A stretch of DNA of 33,537 nucleotides, taken from the NCBI RefSeq assembly GCF_025403375.1, contig NZ_JAMPTM010000039.1:1-33537 (forward strand), written 5' to 3'. The notes under the pieces are model-generated. The model searched no databases. It saw nothing but the letters and a program-made list of their open reading frames with translations, and had not been told where the DNA came from. The DNA is from Frankia gtarii. Lineage in GTDB: Bacteria; Actinomycetota; Actinomycetes; Frankiales; Frankiaceae. Made by a program: the position numbers and the translations under genes. Below are positions 1 to 7,205 of this stretch, piece by piece (position 1 is the stretch's first letter; every line of letters begins with the position of its first letter).

Positions 1-793
1 CCCCGGACCGCCCGCCCGCGCCCGTGCTGGCCGCATCGGCGGAACCGACTGCGGGTGGGGAACCCCAGCCGGGCCGGGCGAAATCCTGCTCTGACACCGC
101 CCGGGCGATCGCCGCCTCGCCGGACGACACCGGCTCGCCGGGGGCGTCCTCGAGGAACAGGTCGTGCAGGGTGCGGTCGGCGAGGACATGCTGCCACAGC
201 GGCACGGGACGGTGATCGCTGACGATGACCCGGGTGTGCCCGCGGACGGTGACGAGCCACTCGCCGAACTCCTCGGCGTTGCTCACCGTCGCTGACAGCG
301 ACACCAGCCGGACGTGCGCCGGCAGGTGGATGATGACCTCTTCCCACACGGCGCCCCGCTGGCGATCGGCGAGGTAGTGCACCTCGTCCATGACCACGTA
401 GGCGAGGTCGGCGAGGTCGCCGCCGCCGACCGGGCCGGCGTAGAGCATGTTGCGCAGCACCTCGGTCGTCATGACGACGACCGGCGCGAAGCCGTTGCGG
501 ACGGTGTCACCGGTCAGCAGGCCGACCTTGTCCGCGCCGTATCGGGCGACGAGGTCGGTGTACTTCTGGTTGGACAACGCCTTGATCGGCGTCGTGTAGA
601 AGCAACGCGTTCCCGTGCTCAGGGCGAGGTGGGCGGCGAACTCGCCGACGACCGTCTTGCCCGCTCCCGTGGGCGCCGCGACCAGGACACCTTCGCCGGC
701 CGCCAGCGCCGAGAGCGCCTCAAGCTGGAAGGGGTCGAACCCGAAGGGGAGGCTGGCGGCGAACTCCACGAGAGCCTCAGGCGTGGAGGACAC
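1..793 (-). CDS. helY: DEAD/DEAH-box helicase, HelY type (N-terminal part, cut by left edge)
   Basis: Superfamily 2 ATP-dependent RNA/DNA helicase of the Ski2/Mtr4-like HelY group. Only the first 264 codons are in the window; the C-terminus lies beyond base 1. In the N-terminal RecA-like domain I see motif I (APTGAGKT, residues 40-47), motif Ia (TPIKALSNQK), motif II as DEVH (136-139) and motif III (SAT, 167-169), all intact. The start is GTG at 793, because an in-frame TAG lies four codons upstream and no other start codon fits. There is no Shine-Dalgarno; a TAGGGT hexamer ends 6 nt before the GTG, suggesting a leaderless transcript. It follows tatC on the same strand, as helY does in M. tuberculosis. 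The cellular role of this actinobacterial family is poorly known. Confidence 0.9.
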   Translation of the reverse strand, partial: MSSTPEALVEFAASLPFGFDPFQLEALSALAAGEGVLVAAPTGAGKTVVGEFAAHLALSTGTRCFYTTPIKALSNQKYTDLVARYGADKVGLLTGDTVRNGFAPVVVMTTEVLRNMLYAGPVGGGDLADLAYVVMDEVHYLADRQRGAVWEEVIIHLPAHVRLVSLSATVSNAEEFGEWLVTVRGHTRVIVSDHRPVPLWQHVLADRTLHDLFLEDAPGEPVSSGEAAIARAVSEQDFARPGWGSPPAVGSADAASTGAGGRSG

Positions 794-799
794 ATTGCC

Positions 800-805
800 A
801 CCCTA
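800..805 (-). promoter_or_regulatory. Candidate -10 element of helY (leaderless)
   Basis: TAGGGT on the minus strand, separated by 6 nt (GGCAAT) from the GTG start of helY. This fits the TANNNT -10 and start-codon spacing of actinobacterial leaderless transcripts. No clear -35 is visible. Confidence 0.45.
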
Positions 806-946
806 CGGGACGCGGCGTCCCCGCACCGACCGCCACAGCAGCTGGGGATGCCCGTGGCGCGGGCCATCGGGCGAGGCGACCGCCCCGGGCCGGGCGGCGC
901 GATGACTCGGAAACGGTCGGCGGGGCGGCCACGGGGATCGGGGGCG

Positions 947-1954
947 TCAGGTGATGTCGAGGTGCGACGGATCGCCGGCCAGGGTCGCGGAACCGGTCCC
1001 CGCGCCGACCGGCGACGACGAGGCCGACTCGGCCGGCCGCCCGACGTCGGCCGCGCGAGGCGGCGGAGCGTCGTCGAGGTCCAGCGGCGAGGTCTCGTCG
1101 TCACCGAGGTCGGCGTACGGGGAGTCGTCGCCGCGGCGGGCCTTGCGCCGGTCGTTGATCCAGCCGACGATCAGCGCGACCTCGTAGAGGATCACCATCG
1201 GAAGGCCCAGCGCCAGCATGGTGAACGGGTCCTGGCTGGGCGTGACGACGGCGGCGAAGACGAACACGAGGAAGATCTCGGCGCGCCGCCAGGACCTCAG
1301 CCGGGCGGTGGTCACGACGCCGGCCAGGTTCAGCATCGTGATGAGCAGCGGCACCTCGAACGAGAGCCCGAAGATCAGCAGCATCGCCTGGACGTAGCTG
1401 AGGTACTTGTTGCCGTCGAGGACGCTGACCAGGCCGTTGCCACCGAACCCGAGCAGCAGGCTCAGACCGGTGGACAGGGTGTAGTAGGCGAAGAAGGCGC
1501 CGGTGGCGAACAGGATCAGCGAGATCCCGACGAACGTGAGCGACCAGCGCCGCTCATGCCGGTGCAGACCGGGGGTGATGAACGACCAGAGCTGGTAGAG
1601 CCACACCGGGGAGGACACGACCGCCGCCGCGATCATCGAGATCTTCAGCCGGATGGTGAACGCGTCGAGGATCCCGAAGAAGTACAGCGTGCAGTCCGTC
1701 GACGCCGCGCCGTCGGGGCTGAACCGCTTGCTGGCGGGCAGATCGCAGTACGGCGCCTTGAGCCAGTTGAAGATGTGCGGTTCGAGGATGAAGCAGACGA
1801 CCGCGGCGACCGCGAACCCCATGAGCGCGATCGCGATCCGGTTCCGCAACTCACGAAGATGCTCCGTGAGTGGCATCCGGCTGTCCTCGACCGTGCGGGT
1901 ACGCCGCTGGTTCACCGAGGCGAACAACCTCCGCGGCGTGGGGATCCCTGGCAC
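947..1954 (-). CDS. tatC: Sec-independent protein translocase subunit TatC
   Basis: Polytopic inner-membrane receptor of the twin-arginine pathway; with TatA it exports folded proteins carrying an RR signal. The protein has about 335 residues. It shows the cytoplasmic N-terminal motif LTEHLRELRNR, six hydrophobic segments, the conserved FEVPLL segment with its buried Glu, and LGLPMVILYEV near the last helices. The last 70 or so residues are an acidic, Ser/Pro-rich cytoplasmic tail. I chose GTG at 1954: AGGAG lies 8 nt upstream and the N-terminal extension before MPLTEH has the length found in other actinobacteria. ATG at 1876 is the alternative. It follows tatA by about 90 bp. No tatB-like gene is adjacent, which is common in actinobacteria. 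Confidence 0.95.
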   Translation of the reverse strand: MPGIPTPRRLFASVNQRRTRTVEDSRMPLTEHLRELRNRIAIALMGFAVAAVVCFILEPHIFNWLKAPYCDLPASKRFSPDGAASTDCTLYFFGILDAFTIRLKISMIAAAVVSSPVWLYQLWSFITPGLHRHERRWSLTFVGISLILFATGAFFAYYTLSTGLSLLLGFGGNGLVSVLDGNKYLSYVQAMLLIFGLSFEVPLLITMLNLAGVVTTARLRSWRRAEIFLVFVFAAVVTPSQDPFTMLALGLPMVILYEVALIVGWINDRRKARRGDDSPYADLGDDETSPLDLDDAPPPRAADVGRPAESASSSPVGAGTGSATLAGDPSHLDIT

Positions 1955-2045
1955 GTCGGCGTCTCCTGGTCGAGGGGGCAAGGGAAAGGCGCCGACGACC
2001 GGCACCCACCAGCCGGACGCCACGACGCCCGGCCGGCACGCGTGG

Positions 2046-2342
2046 TCAGTGCCGGTCGACCGCCGGGGCGGAGCCGTTCACCGCGACACCGGGCTGGGCG
2101 CCCTGGGCGGGGGCAGCGGCCTGAGCCGGCGCCTCGATCGGCAGCGGGGCCGGCTGGACGGCCGGGGTCTGATGGGTGGCCGGGGCCTGGTGGTCGTCGT
2201 CACGCAGGCCCTTGGTCTCGGCCTTGAAGATGCGCAGCGAGCGGCCGAAGGAACGCGCCGCATCGGGGAGCTTCTTCGATCCGAACAGCACCAGCACGAC
2301 GAGGGCAATGATGATGATCTCGGTGGTGCCCAGGTTTGGCAT
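2046..2342 (-). CDS. tatA: Sec-independent protein translocase subunit TatA
   Basis: Small pore-forming subunit of the twin-arginine translocase, 98 residues. It has a short N-terminal transmembrane helix (residues 6-20), the invariant Phe-Gly hinge (20-21) and an amphipathic helix [20 protein letters not shown], followed by a Pro/Ala-rich cytoplasmic tail. The ATG at 2342 is preceded by GGAGGA at good spacing. It lies directly upstream of tatC, which is the usual actinobacterial pairing. About 350 bp with no gene separates it from the upstream small membrane protein, so it probably starts its own transcription unit. Confidence 0.96.
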   Translation of the reverse strand: MPNLGTTEIIIIALVVLVLFGSKKLPDAARSFGRSLRIFKAETKGLRDDDHQAPATHQTPAVQPAPLPIEAPAQAAAPAQGAQPGVAVNGSAPAVDRH

Positions 2343-2692
2343 GGACGGCGTCCTCCGATGAGCGGTACCGGCCCGGTCCCACGACCGGTGCGATCGATGC
2401 TACGTCCGCCAGCCTAGGAGGAGATAGACGGCATACGGGTATCTCACAGATGACAGCTGCGCGACGAAGCGGGACTGCGGGACGAATTGTAGTCAACCCG
2501 CAACTGATTACGAGCGCATTCCGGTGCCACAACCGGCCAAAATCTCTCACAGCTACCAAGGGGTGGCGCTGCGCCCACCCAATCGTGACTCGCCGTCACG
2601 ATTCAGCGCCGCGCCTTCGCCCACCTTGGATCACACTGGGACCACAGCCGAACCCGCCCGGTCGTACCTCCTGTCCGGCCCGGTCGGGCTGG
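2343..2692. other. Intergenic region upstream of tatA
   Basis: About 350 bp with no credible ORF. The part at 2440-2600 is clearly less GC-rich than its surroundings. On the minus strand it includes TTGACT running directly into TACAAT (2486-2498), resembling a -35 and a -10 but too close to each other to form one promoter; TACAAT alone is a good -10. A TAGCAT at 2397-2402 is closer to tatA. The region probably holds the tatAC promoter; I cannot fix a start site. Confidence 0.4.
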
Positions 2693-2908
2693 TCAGGAGG
2701 CGCGCTCGGCGAGTCGGGAGGTGACCTCGGCATGGTCCAACCGGGCGGAGAGCTCCGCGGTGTCGGCGGCGAGGCCCGACACCCGGGTCGACAGCTCGCC
2801 GAAGGCCCGACGCACGCCACGCACCTTCTGCCACACCCGCCAGGCGCACAGGGCGAGCAGGACAAGCCCACCGAGAATGAGCACGAGGTAGACGAGCGCC
2901 CAGAGCAT
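2693..2908 (-). CDS. Small membrane-anchored coiled-coil protein
   Basis: A 71-residue protein between pafC and tatA. Residues 3-23 form one hydrophobic helix (LWALVYLVLILGGLVLLAL), followed by a basic stretch and a heptad-rich helix with repeated Leu and Ala (LSTRVSGLAADTAELSARL). This predicts an N-terminal membrane anchor with a cytoplasmic coiled coil. The ATG at 2908 lies 10 bp after the pafC stop and has AGGGTGA upstream, so it is probably co-transcribed with pafBC. A longer reading frame extends upstream but runs antiphase through pafC, so I kept the short form. Small proteins of this kind occur at this position in other actinobacteria; the function is unknown. The shape resembles DUF948-like proteins, which is only a guess. 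Confidence 0.7.
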   Translation of the reverse strand: MLWALVYLVLILGGLVLLALCAWRVWQKVRGVRRAFGELSTRVSGLAADTAELSARLDHAEVTSRLAERAS

Positions 2909-2918
2909 GCCGATCACC

Positions 2919-3911
2919 CTACCGTTCGCCGTCCGCGCCGCCGGACGGGGCATCGAGCCCGTAGGCGGCCAGCGCCCGGCGGGCCAGAGCGTGCACCTGC
3001 GCGGCGAGAACCAGCGGCTCGACGACCCGCACGTCGGCGCCGAGGCCGAGCACGAGCCGGTGCAGCCAGGAGGTCTCCCGCGCGTGCAGGGTGATCTCCA
3101 GACGGCCGCCGGGCAGCTCGCGCACCCCGGTGACCGGGTAGTAGTCGGCGACCCAGCGGGCCGGCGAGGCGAGTTCGAGGACGACCCGGACATCCGCGGG
3201 GCCGGGCCGGTAGATCCCCTCGCTGGTGTCGCGGGACACCGCACCCGGCGGCGGGGCAGCCGGGATGTCGAGCACCTCGACCCCGTCCGGGCCGTCGATG
3301 CGGTCCAGCCGGAACAGCCGCACCGCCTCCGCCCGATGGCACCAGCCCTCCAGGTACCAGTGGCCCTCCCGGACCAGTACCCGCATCGGGTCCACGTCCC
3401 GTTCGGTCAGCTCGTCGCGGGACCACACCAGGTAGCGCAGGTGCACGCGGCGGCGTTCCCGCACCGCCCGCTGCACCGCCGCGAGCACCTCGGCATGGGT
3501 GTCGAGGCTGACCCGCACCTGGCCGGCGACGCTGCCCGCCGCGCCGACCGCCTTCTCCAGCTTCTCCAGTGCCCGGTCAAGCGCCTCCCGCCCGGCGAGA
3601 CCCGGCACGTCGGCGAGTGCGCGGGCGGCGACGACCAACGCCGTCGCCTCGTCCACCGACAGGCGCAACGGCCGGTCGAGGGTCTGCGGATCGGCGACAG
3701 TGATCCGGTCGCCGGAGTAGCTCAGATCGATCAGGTCGCCCGGCGCCCCGCCGGGCAGCCCACACACGAACAGCAGGTCCAGGTCATCGCGCAGCTGCCG
3801 CGGGGTGATTCCGAAGACCTCGGCGGCCGCGGGCAACGGGATGCCGGGATGCGCCCGCAGCCACGGGACGAGGGCGAGCAGCCGGCTCAACCGGTCGGTC
3901 GCGGCGCTCAT
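2919..3911 (-). CDS. pafC: WYL-domain transcriptional regulator PafC
   Basis: Partner of PafB in the heteromeric DNA-binding regulator PafBC, which in mycobacteria activates the LexA-independent DNA-damage response; despite the name it is not needed for pupylation. The protein has 330 residues: an N-terminal winged helix-turn-helix (about residues 5-60, with PLPAAAEVFGITPRQLRDDL), a central WYL domain with WYLEGWCHRAEAVRLFRLDRI, and a C-terminal WCX-like domain. The ATG at 3911 lies 3 nt after the pafB TGA, so the two are translationally coupled. Its N-terminal HTH is complete, and no truncation is seen. Confidence 0.93.
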   Translation of the reverse strand: MSAATDRLSRLLALVPWLRAHPGIPLPAAAEVFGITPRQLRDDLDLLFVCGLPGGAPGDLIDLSYSGDRITVADPQTLDRPLRLSVDEATALVVAARALADVPGLAGREALDRALEKLEKAVGAAGSVAGQVRVSLDTHAEVLAAVQRAVRERRRVHLRYLVWSRDELTERDVDPMRVLVREGHWYLEGWCHRAEAVRLFRLDRIDGPDGVEVLDIPAAPPPGAVSRDTSEGIYRPGPADVRVVLELASPARWVADYYPVTGVRELPGGRLEITLHARETSWLHRLVLGLGADVRVVEPLVLAAQVHALARRALAAYGLDAPSGGADGER

Positions 3912-3914
3912 CGC

Positions 3915-4979
3915 TCATCGCCCGCCGGGGACGGCGGCGGCCTCGCACACGCCGGCGGTGCCCGCGGCCGCGGCCCGCAGCCGGGCGACGACGGCCGCGC
4001 GCAGCTCCGGCGGCTCCAGCACGATCACATCCGGCCCCGATCCGACGATCCAGCGGGCGAAGCGCTCGGTGTCGGCGAACTCCATCTGCACCAGATCCAT
4101 GTCCGCGGCAGGCGTGGGGCGGGTGGCAGACGCGGGAAGGGTGGCAGACGCGGGAAGGGTGGCAGACGCGGGGCCGGCGTGGCGGCGCAGCGCGTGGCCG
4201 GTGCCACGGCGCACGGCGAGCGTCGCCGTGCGCACCTGGTCCGGCGGGGCCTGGGCGGAGACCATCGCGTGCAGGTCGACGTCGGGCGGAACGCGCACCG
4301 CCCCGCCAAGCCCGACCGGCCGCACGGGCCCGGCGAACCGGGACAGCCGGAACACCCTCGGGGCGCCGCGGACCACGTCGTGGCCCGCCAGGTACCAGCG
4401 GCCCCGCCAGGACAGCACGCCCCACGGCTCGACGTGCCGCTCGGTGACGCCGGTCTCGACCACCTTGCGGTAGGGAAAGCGAATCGCGCGGCCAGCCTGC
4501 ACCGCGGCGAGGCACGGCTCGAACGCAGGATCCGTCGCGTCGACCCGCGGCTCGAAGCCGTCCAGAGCGCCGAGGCCGCCGTCATCGACCGCGGCGCCGC
4601 CGGCGGCCAGCTTGCGCAGGGCGCTCGCCGCCGGCCCGGCCAGCGCCGTCGTCGACCACAGCGACCCGGCCAGCGCCAGGGCTGCGGCCTCGTCCGGTGC
4701 GAGGGCGATGTCGGGCAGGGCGTAGTCGCCGCGGCGGATCCGGTAGCCGACCTCGTCGCTGAACGCCGAGTCCGTCCCGGTCTCCAGCGGGATGCCGATC
4801 TCGCGCAGGTACGCCTTGTCGCGTTCGAACATCCGCCGGAAGGCTTCCTGCTCCTCCTCCGTGGCGCCGGGCTCGTAGCCCTCCACCAGCTCACCGAGCT
4901 GGGACACGGTGATGAAACGCGATGTCGCCATGAGGCACATCGTCAGGTTCAGCAGGCGCTCCACCCGTCGCCGGGACAC
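3915..4979 (-). CDS. pafB: WYL-domain transcriptional regulator PafB
   Basis: Regulator working with PafC. With GTG at 4979 as the start it has 354 residues: an N-terminal HTH beginning SRRRVERLLNL, a WYL domain containing GVLSWRGRWYLAGHDV, and a C-terminal WCX region. The reading frame stays open to 5390, but the upstream part reads antisense to the FKBP gene and has no family resemblance. The GTG directly precedes the conserved RVERLLNL of the family. TAGCGT lies 8 nt upstream of it and no Shine-Dalgarno is visible, so a near-leaderless transcript is possible. Oddity: an 18-bp tandem repeat at 4123-4172 inserts PASATL-type repeats into a Pro/Ala-rich linker between the WYL and C-terminal regions, making the protein longer than the roughly 330 residues usual for the family. 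Confidence 0.92.
   Translation of the reverse strand: MSRRRVERLLNLTMCLMATSRFITVSQLGELVEGYEPGATEEEQEAFRRMFERDKAYLREIGIPLETGTDSAFSDEVGYRIRRGDYALPDIALAPDEAAALALAGSLWSTTALAGPAASALRKLAAGGAAVDDGGLGALDGFEPRVDATDPAFEPCLAAVQAGRAIRFPYRKVVETGVTERHVEPWGVLSWRGRWYLAGHDVVRGAPRVFRLSRFAGPVRPVGLGGAVRVPPDVDLHAMVSAQAPPDQVRTATLAVRRGTGHALRRHAGPASATLPASATLPASATRPTPAADMDLVQMEFADTERFARWIVGSGPDVIVLEPPELRAAVVARLRAAAAGTAGVCEAAAVPGGR
4123..4172. repeat. 18-bp in-frame tandem repeat within pafB
   Basis: Unit GTGGCAGACGCGGGAAGG occurs at 4123-4140 and 4141-4158, then 14 bases of a third copy at 4159-4172. Each unit adds six residues (PASATL) and keeps the frame. Confidence 0.9.
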
Positions 4980-4987
4980 AGCGCCAC

Positions 4988-4993
4988 ACGCTA
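4988..4993 (-). promoter_or_regulatory. Candidate -10 element of pafB
   Basis: TAGCGT on the minus strand, 8 nt before the preferred GTG start of pafB. If used, pafBC can be transcribed separately from pafA and the FKBP gene. No clear -35 is seen. Confidence 0.3.
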
Positions 4994-5092
4994 GTCGAGT
5001 TGCGACACCGGGCCGGCACCGCCCCCACCGGCGGCCTGCCCCCCGGCCCGGACTCGGCCGGATGGCTGCCAGATCACGCCGAGGCCTACGTA

Positions 5093-5113
5093 CGGTTTCA
5101 GGGCTGAAAACCG
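5093..5113 (-). terminator. Weak hairpin between FKBP gene and pafB
   Basis: CGGTTTCA (5093-5100) pairs with TGAAAACCG (5105-5113) with one bulge and a 4-nt loop, 10 bp after the FKBP stop. There is no U-tract. It may be a partial terminator; pairing is short. Confidence 0.3.
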
Positions 5114-5122
5114 CGAATACGC

Positions 5123-5776
5123 CTAGGGCTGAGGGGACGCCCCGCCACCCCCGCCGCCCTGGACGGCGAGCAGGTCGACCACGAACACCAGGGTGTCGTC
5201 GGCGAGGATCGTCGGCGGCTGACCACCTGCCGGCCCGTAGCCGAGGTCGGGCGGGATGACGATCTGCCGGCGGCCGCCCACGCGCATCCCGTCGATACCC
5301 CGCCCGAAGCCGGCGATCGTGCTGTCCAACGGGAAGGTCGCGGTCTGGCCGCTGCCCCACGTGGTGTCGAACTCCTTGCCGTTGCGCCACAGCACGCCGG
5401 AGTACTGGATAGCCACGGTGCTGGTGGCCGAGGCACTCGCCCCGTGGCCGGTGACGAGGTCGTGGGTGACGAGCGTGCTCGGCGGGGTGCCCGAGCCGGC
5501 GGCGGACAGCGGCTTGCGGGTCAGGTCGGTGGCGTTCTGCACCGCGGGCAGGCGGGACCCCGCGGTCACACTGGGCGCCGGCGCTGCTCTGGTGCCGTCG
5601 GGGGCGTCCGAGGCGGAGCAGCCCGCGAGGACCGGGATGACCAGCACGGCGGGCAGCAGCGCGCCGACGAGCAGGTGCCGGCGGTGGGAGCCGACCCGTG
5701 CGGACCGCGCGGGTCGGGCGATGACCGCACGGAGGGTGATCTGGGCGGCGCGGGCGCGCCGCGAGGCGGACGTCAC
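5123..5776 (-). CDS. FKBP-type peptidyl-prolyl isomerase lipoprotein
   Basis: Predicted extracytoplasmic proline isomerase (folding helper), 217 residues. A hydrophobic segment ends in the lipobox LAGC with Cys53, predicting lipid anchoring to the outer face of the membrane. The C-terminal half is an FKBP domain: VAIQYSGVLW, KEFDTTW, GFGRGIDGMRVGGRR, IPPDLGYG and LVFVVDLLAV are typical. The start is GTG at 5776, only 13 nt after the pafA stop. It leaves an unusually long basic n-region of about 34 residues before the hydrophobic core, and no other ATG or GTG lies closer. The gene sits between pafA and pafB; Streptomyces also has FKBP genes beside pafA. A link to pupylation is unlikely because the protein is exported. 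Confidence 0.9.
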   Translation of the reverse strand: MTSASRRARAAQITLRAVIARPARSARVGSHRRHLLVGALLPAVLVIPVLAGCSASDAPDGTRAAPAPSVTAGSRLPAVQNATDLTRKPLSAAGSGTPPSTLVTHDLVTGHGASASATSTVAIQYSGVLWRNGKEFDTTWGSGQTATFPLDSTIAGFGRGIDGMRVGGRRQIVIPPDLGYGPAGGQPPTILADDTLVFVVDLLAVQGGGGGGASPQP

Positions 5777-5789
5777 AGGGGGTGAATCC

Positions 5790-7148
5790 TCACATGCTGG
5801 CGATGAGCTTGTCGACCCGGTCGTCGACGGAGCGAAACGGGTCCTTGCACAGGACCGTACGCTGCGCCTGATCGTTCAGCTTGAGGTGGACCCAGTCGAC
5901 CGTGAAGTCGCGCCGCTTCTCCTGGGCCCGCTTGATGAACTCGCCGCGCAGCCGGGCGCGGGTGGTCTGCGGCGGGCGGGACTTGGCCTCGAACACGTCG
6001 AGGTCACGGGTCACCCGCTCGACGAGGCCGGCCCGTTCCATCCGGTAGTACAGCCCGCGGTCGCGGTGGATGTCGTGGTACTTCAGGTCGAGCTCGGCGA
6101 CCCGCGGGGAGGCCAGCGACAGCCCGTGCTTGTGCCGGAACCGCTCGATGAGCACGTACTTCGTCACCCAGTCGATCTCCCGGGCGACGAGCTCGAGGTC
6201 GTCGGTCTCGATCGCGAGCAGCGTGCGGCCCCACAGGTCGAGCACCCGCTTGGCGACCTCGTCACCGCCACGGCGCTCGACGAACTCGACGGCCTTCGAG
6301 TAGTACTCCCGCTGGATGTCCAGCGCGCTGACCTCGCGACCGTTCGCCAGCTTGATCTTGCGCTGGCAGGTCATGTCGTGGCTGACCTCACGGATCGCCC
6401 GGATCGGGTTCTCCAGGGTCATGTCACGCAGCATGACGCCGGCCTCGATCATGCGCAGCACCAGGTCGGTGGAGCCGAGCTTGAGCAGCATCGTCGTCTC
6501 GCTCATGTTCGAGTCGCCGACGATGACGTGCAGCCGGCGGAAACGCTCCGCGTCCGCGTGCGGCTCGTCCCGGGTGTTGATGATCGGGCGGGACCGGGTG
6601 GTCGCCGACGACACCGACTCCCAGATGTGCTCAGCGCGCTGGGAGATGCAGTAGACCGCCCCGCGCGGGGTCTGCAGCACCTTGCCGGCCCCACAGAGGA
6701 TCTGCCGGCTGACCAGGAACGGCACCAGCACGTCGGCGAGCTTGGAGAACTCGCCGTGCCGGCCGACGAGATAGTTCTCGTGGCAGCCGTAGCTGTTGCC
6801 GGCGGAGTCCGTGTTGTTCTTGAACAGATGGATGTCGCCGGCGATGCCCTCCTCCCGCAGCCGTCGTTCGGCCTCGACGAGCAGGCCCTCCAAGATCCGT
6901 TCACCGGCCTTGTCATGGGTGACGAGGTCGGGGACGGAGTCGCATTCCGGGGTGGCGTACTCCGGATGACTCCCGACGTCGAGGTAGAGGCGGGCGCCGT
7001 TCTTGAGGAACACGTTGCTGCTGCGTCCCCATGACACGACACGACGGAACAGGTACCGCGCCACCTCGTCCGGGGACAGCCTCCGCTGCCCCCGGAACAC
7101 GCAGGTGACGCCGTACTCGTTCTCCAGTCCGAAGATGCGGCGATCCAC
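5790..7148 (-). CDS. pafA: Pup-protein ligase PafA
   Basis: ATP-dependent ligase that joins the gamma-carboxyl of the C-terminal Glu of Pup to substrate lysines. The protein has 452 residues, full length, of the glutamine-synthetase-like carboxylate-amine ligase fold. Visible marks are GLENEYG with metal-binding Glu (residues 7-13), [18 protein letters not shown] with the catalytic Asp57, [19 protein letters not shown], the arginine-rich NTRDEPHAD segment, and a C-terminal domain ending in [11 protein letters not shown]. The start is GTG at 7148, giving [16 protein letters not shown] lies 7 nt upstream, so pafA probably heads a leaderless transcription unit leading into the FKBP gene and perhaps pafBC. 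It is homologous to dop at 12953-14470. Confidence 0.97.
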   Translation of the reverse strand: MDRRIFGLENEYGVTCVFRGQRRLSPDEVARYLFRRVVSWGRSSNVFLKNGARLYLDVGSHPEYATPECDSVPDLVTHDKAGERILEGLLVEAERRLREEGIAGDIHLFKNNTDSAGNSYGCHENYLVGRHGEFSKLADVLVPFLVSRQILCGAGKVLQTPRGAVYCISQRAEHIWESVSSATTRSRPIINTRDEPHADAERFRRLHVIVGDSNMSETTMLLKLGSTDLVLRMIEAGVMLRDMTLENPIRAIREVSHDMTCQRKIKLANGREVSALDIQREYYSKAVEFVERRGGDEVAKRVLDLWGRTLLAIETDDLELVAREIDWVTKYVLIERFRHKHGLSLASPRVAELDLKYHDIHRDRGLYYRMERAGLVERVTRDLDVFEAKSRPPQTTRARLRGEFIKRAQEKRRDFTVDWVHLKLNDQAQRTVLCKDPFRSVDDRVDKLIASM

Positions 7149-7155
7149 GTCTGTG

Positions 7156-7161
7156 ACCCTA
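7156..7161 (-). promoter_or_regulatory. Candidate -10 element of pafA (leaderless)
   Basis: TAGGGT on the minus strand with 7 nt (CACAGAC) to the GTG start of pafA. The whole gap to the upstream gene is only 57 bp. No Shine-Dalgarno is present. Confidence 0.45.
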
Positions 7162-7205
7162 TGCTCGGATGCCGCCCCGGCGTGGCCAGACGCTCGGGCT
7201 CGAGG

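Noticed and set aside
314-2227. 637-codon plus-strand frame
   Set aside because: It lies antisense to helY, tatC and tatA and is Arg/Glu/Asp-rich with no domain; a typical shadow in high-GC DNA.
4123-4172. Possible CRISPR-like repeats
   Set aside because: Copies are directly adjacent without spacers and keep the reading frame; this is a coding minisatellite.
2907-4994. 695-codon plus-strand frame
   Set aside because: Antisense to pafC and pafB, which have clear family motifs; composition is Arg/Gly/His-rich noise.
4980-5390. N-terminal extension of pafB
   Set aside because: The extra 137 codons read antiphase through the FKBP gene; the family start motif RRRVERLLNL begins at 4979.
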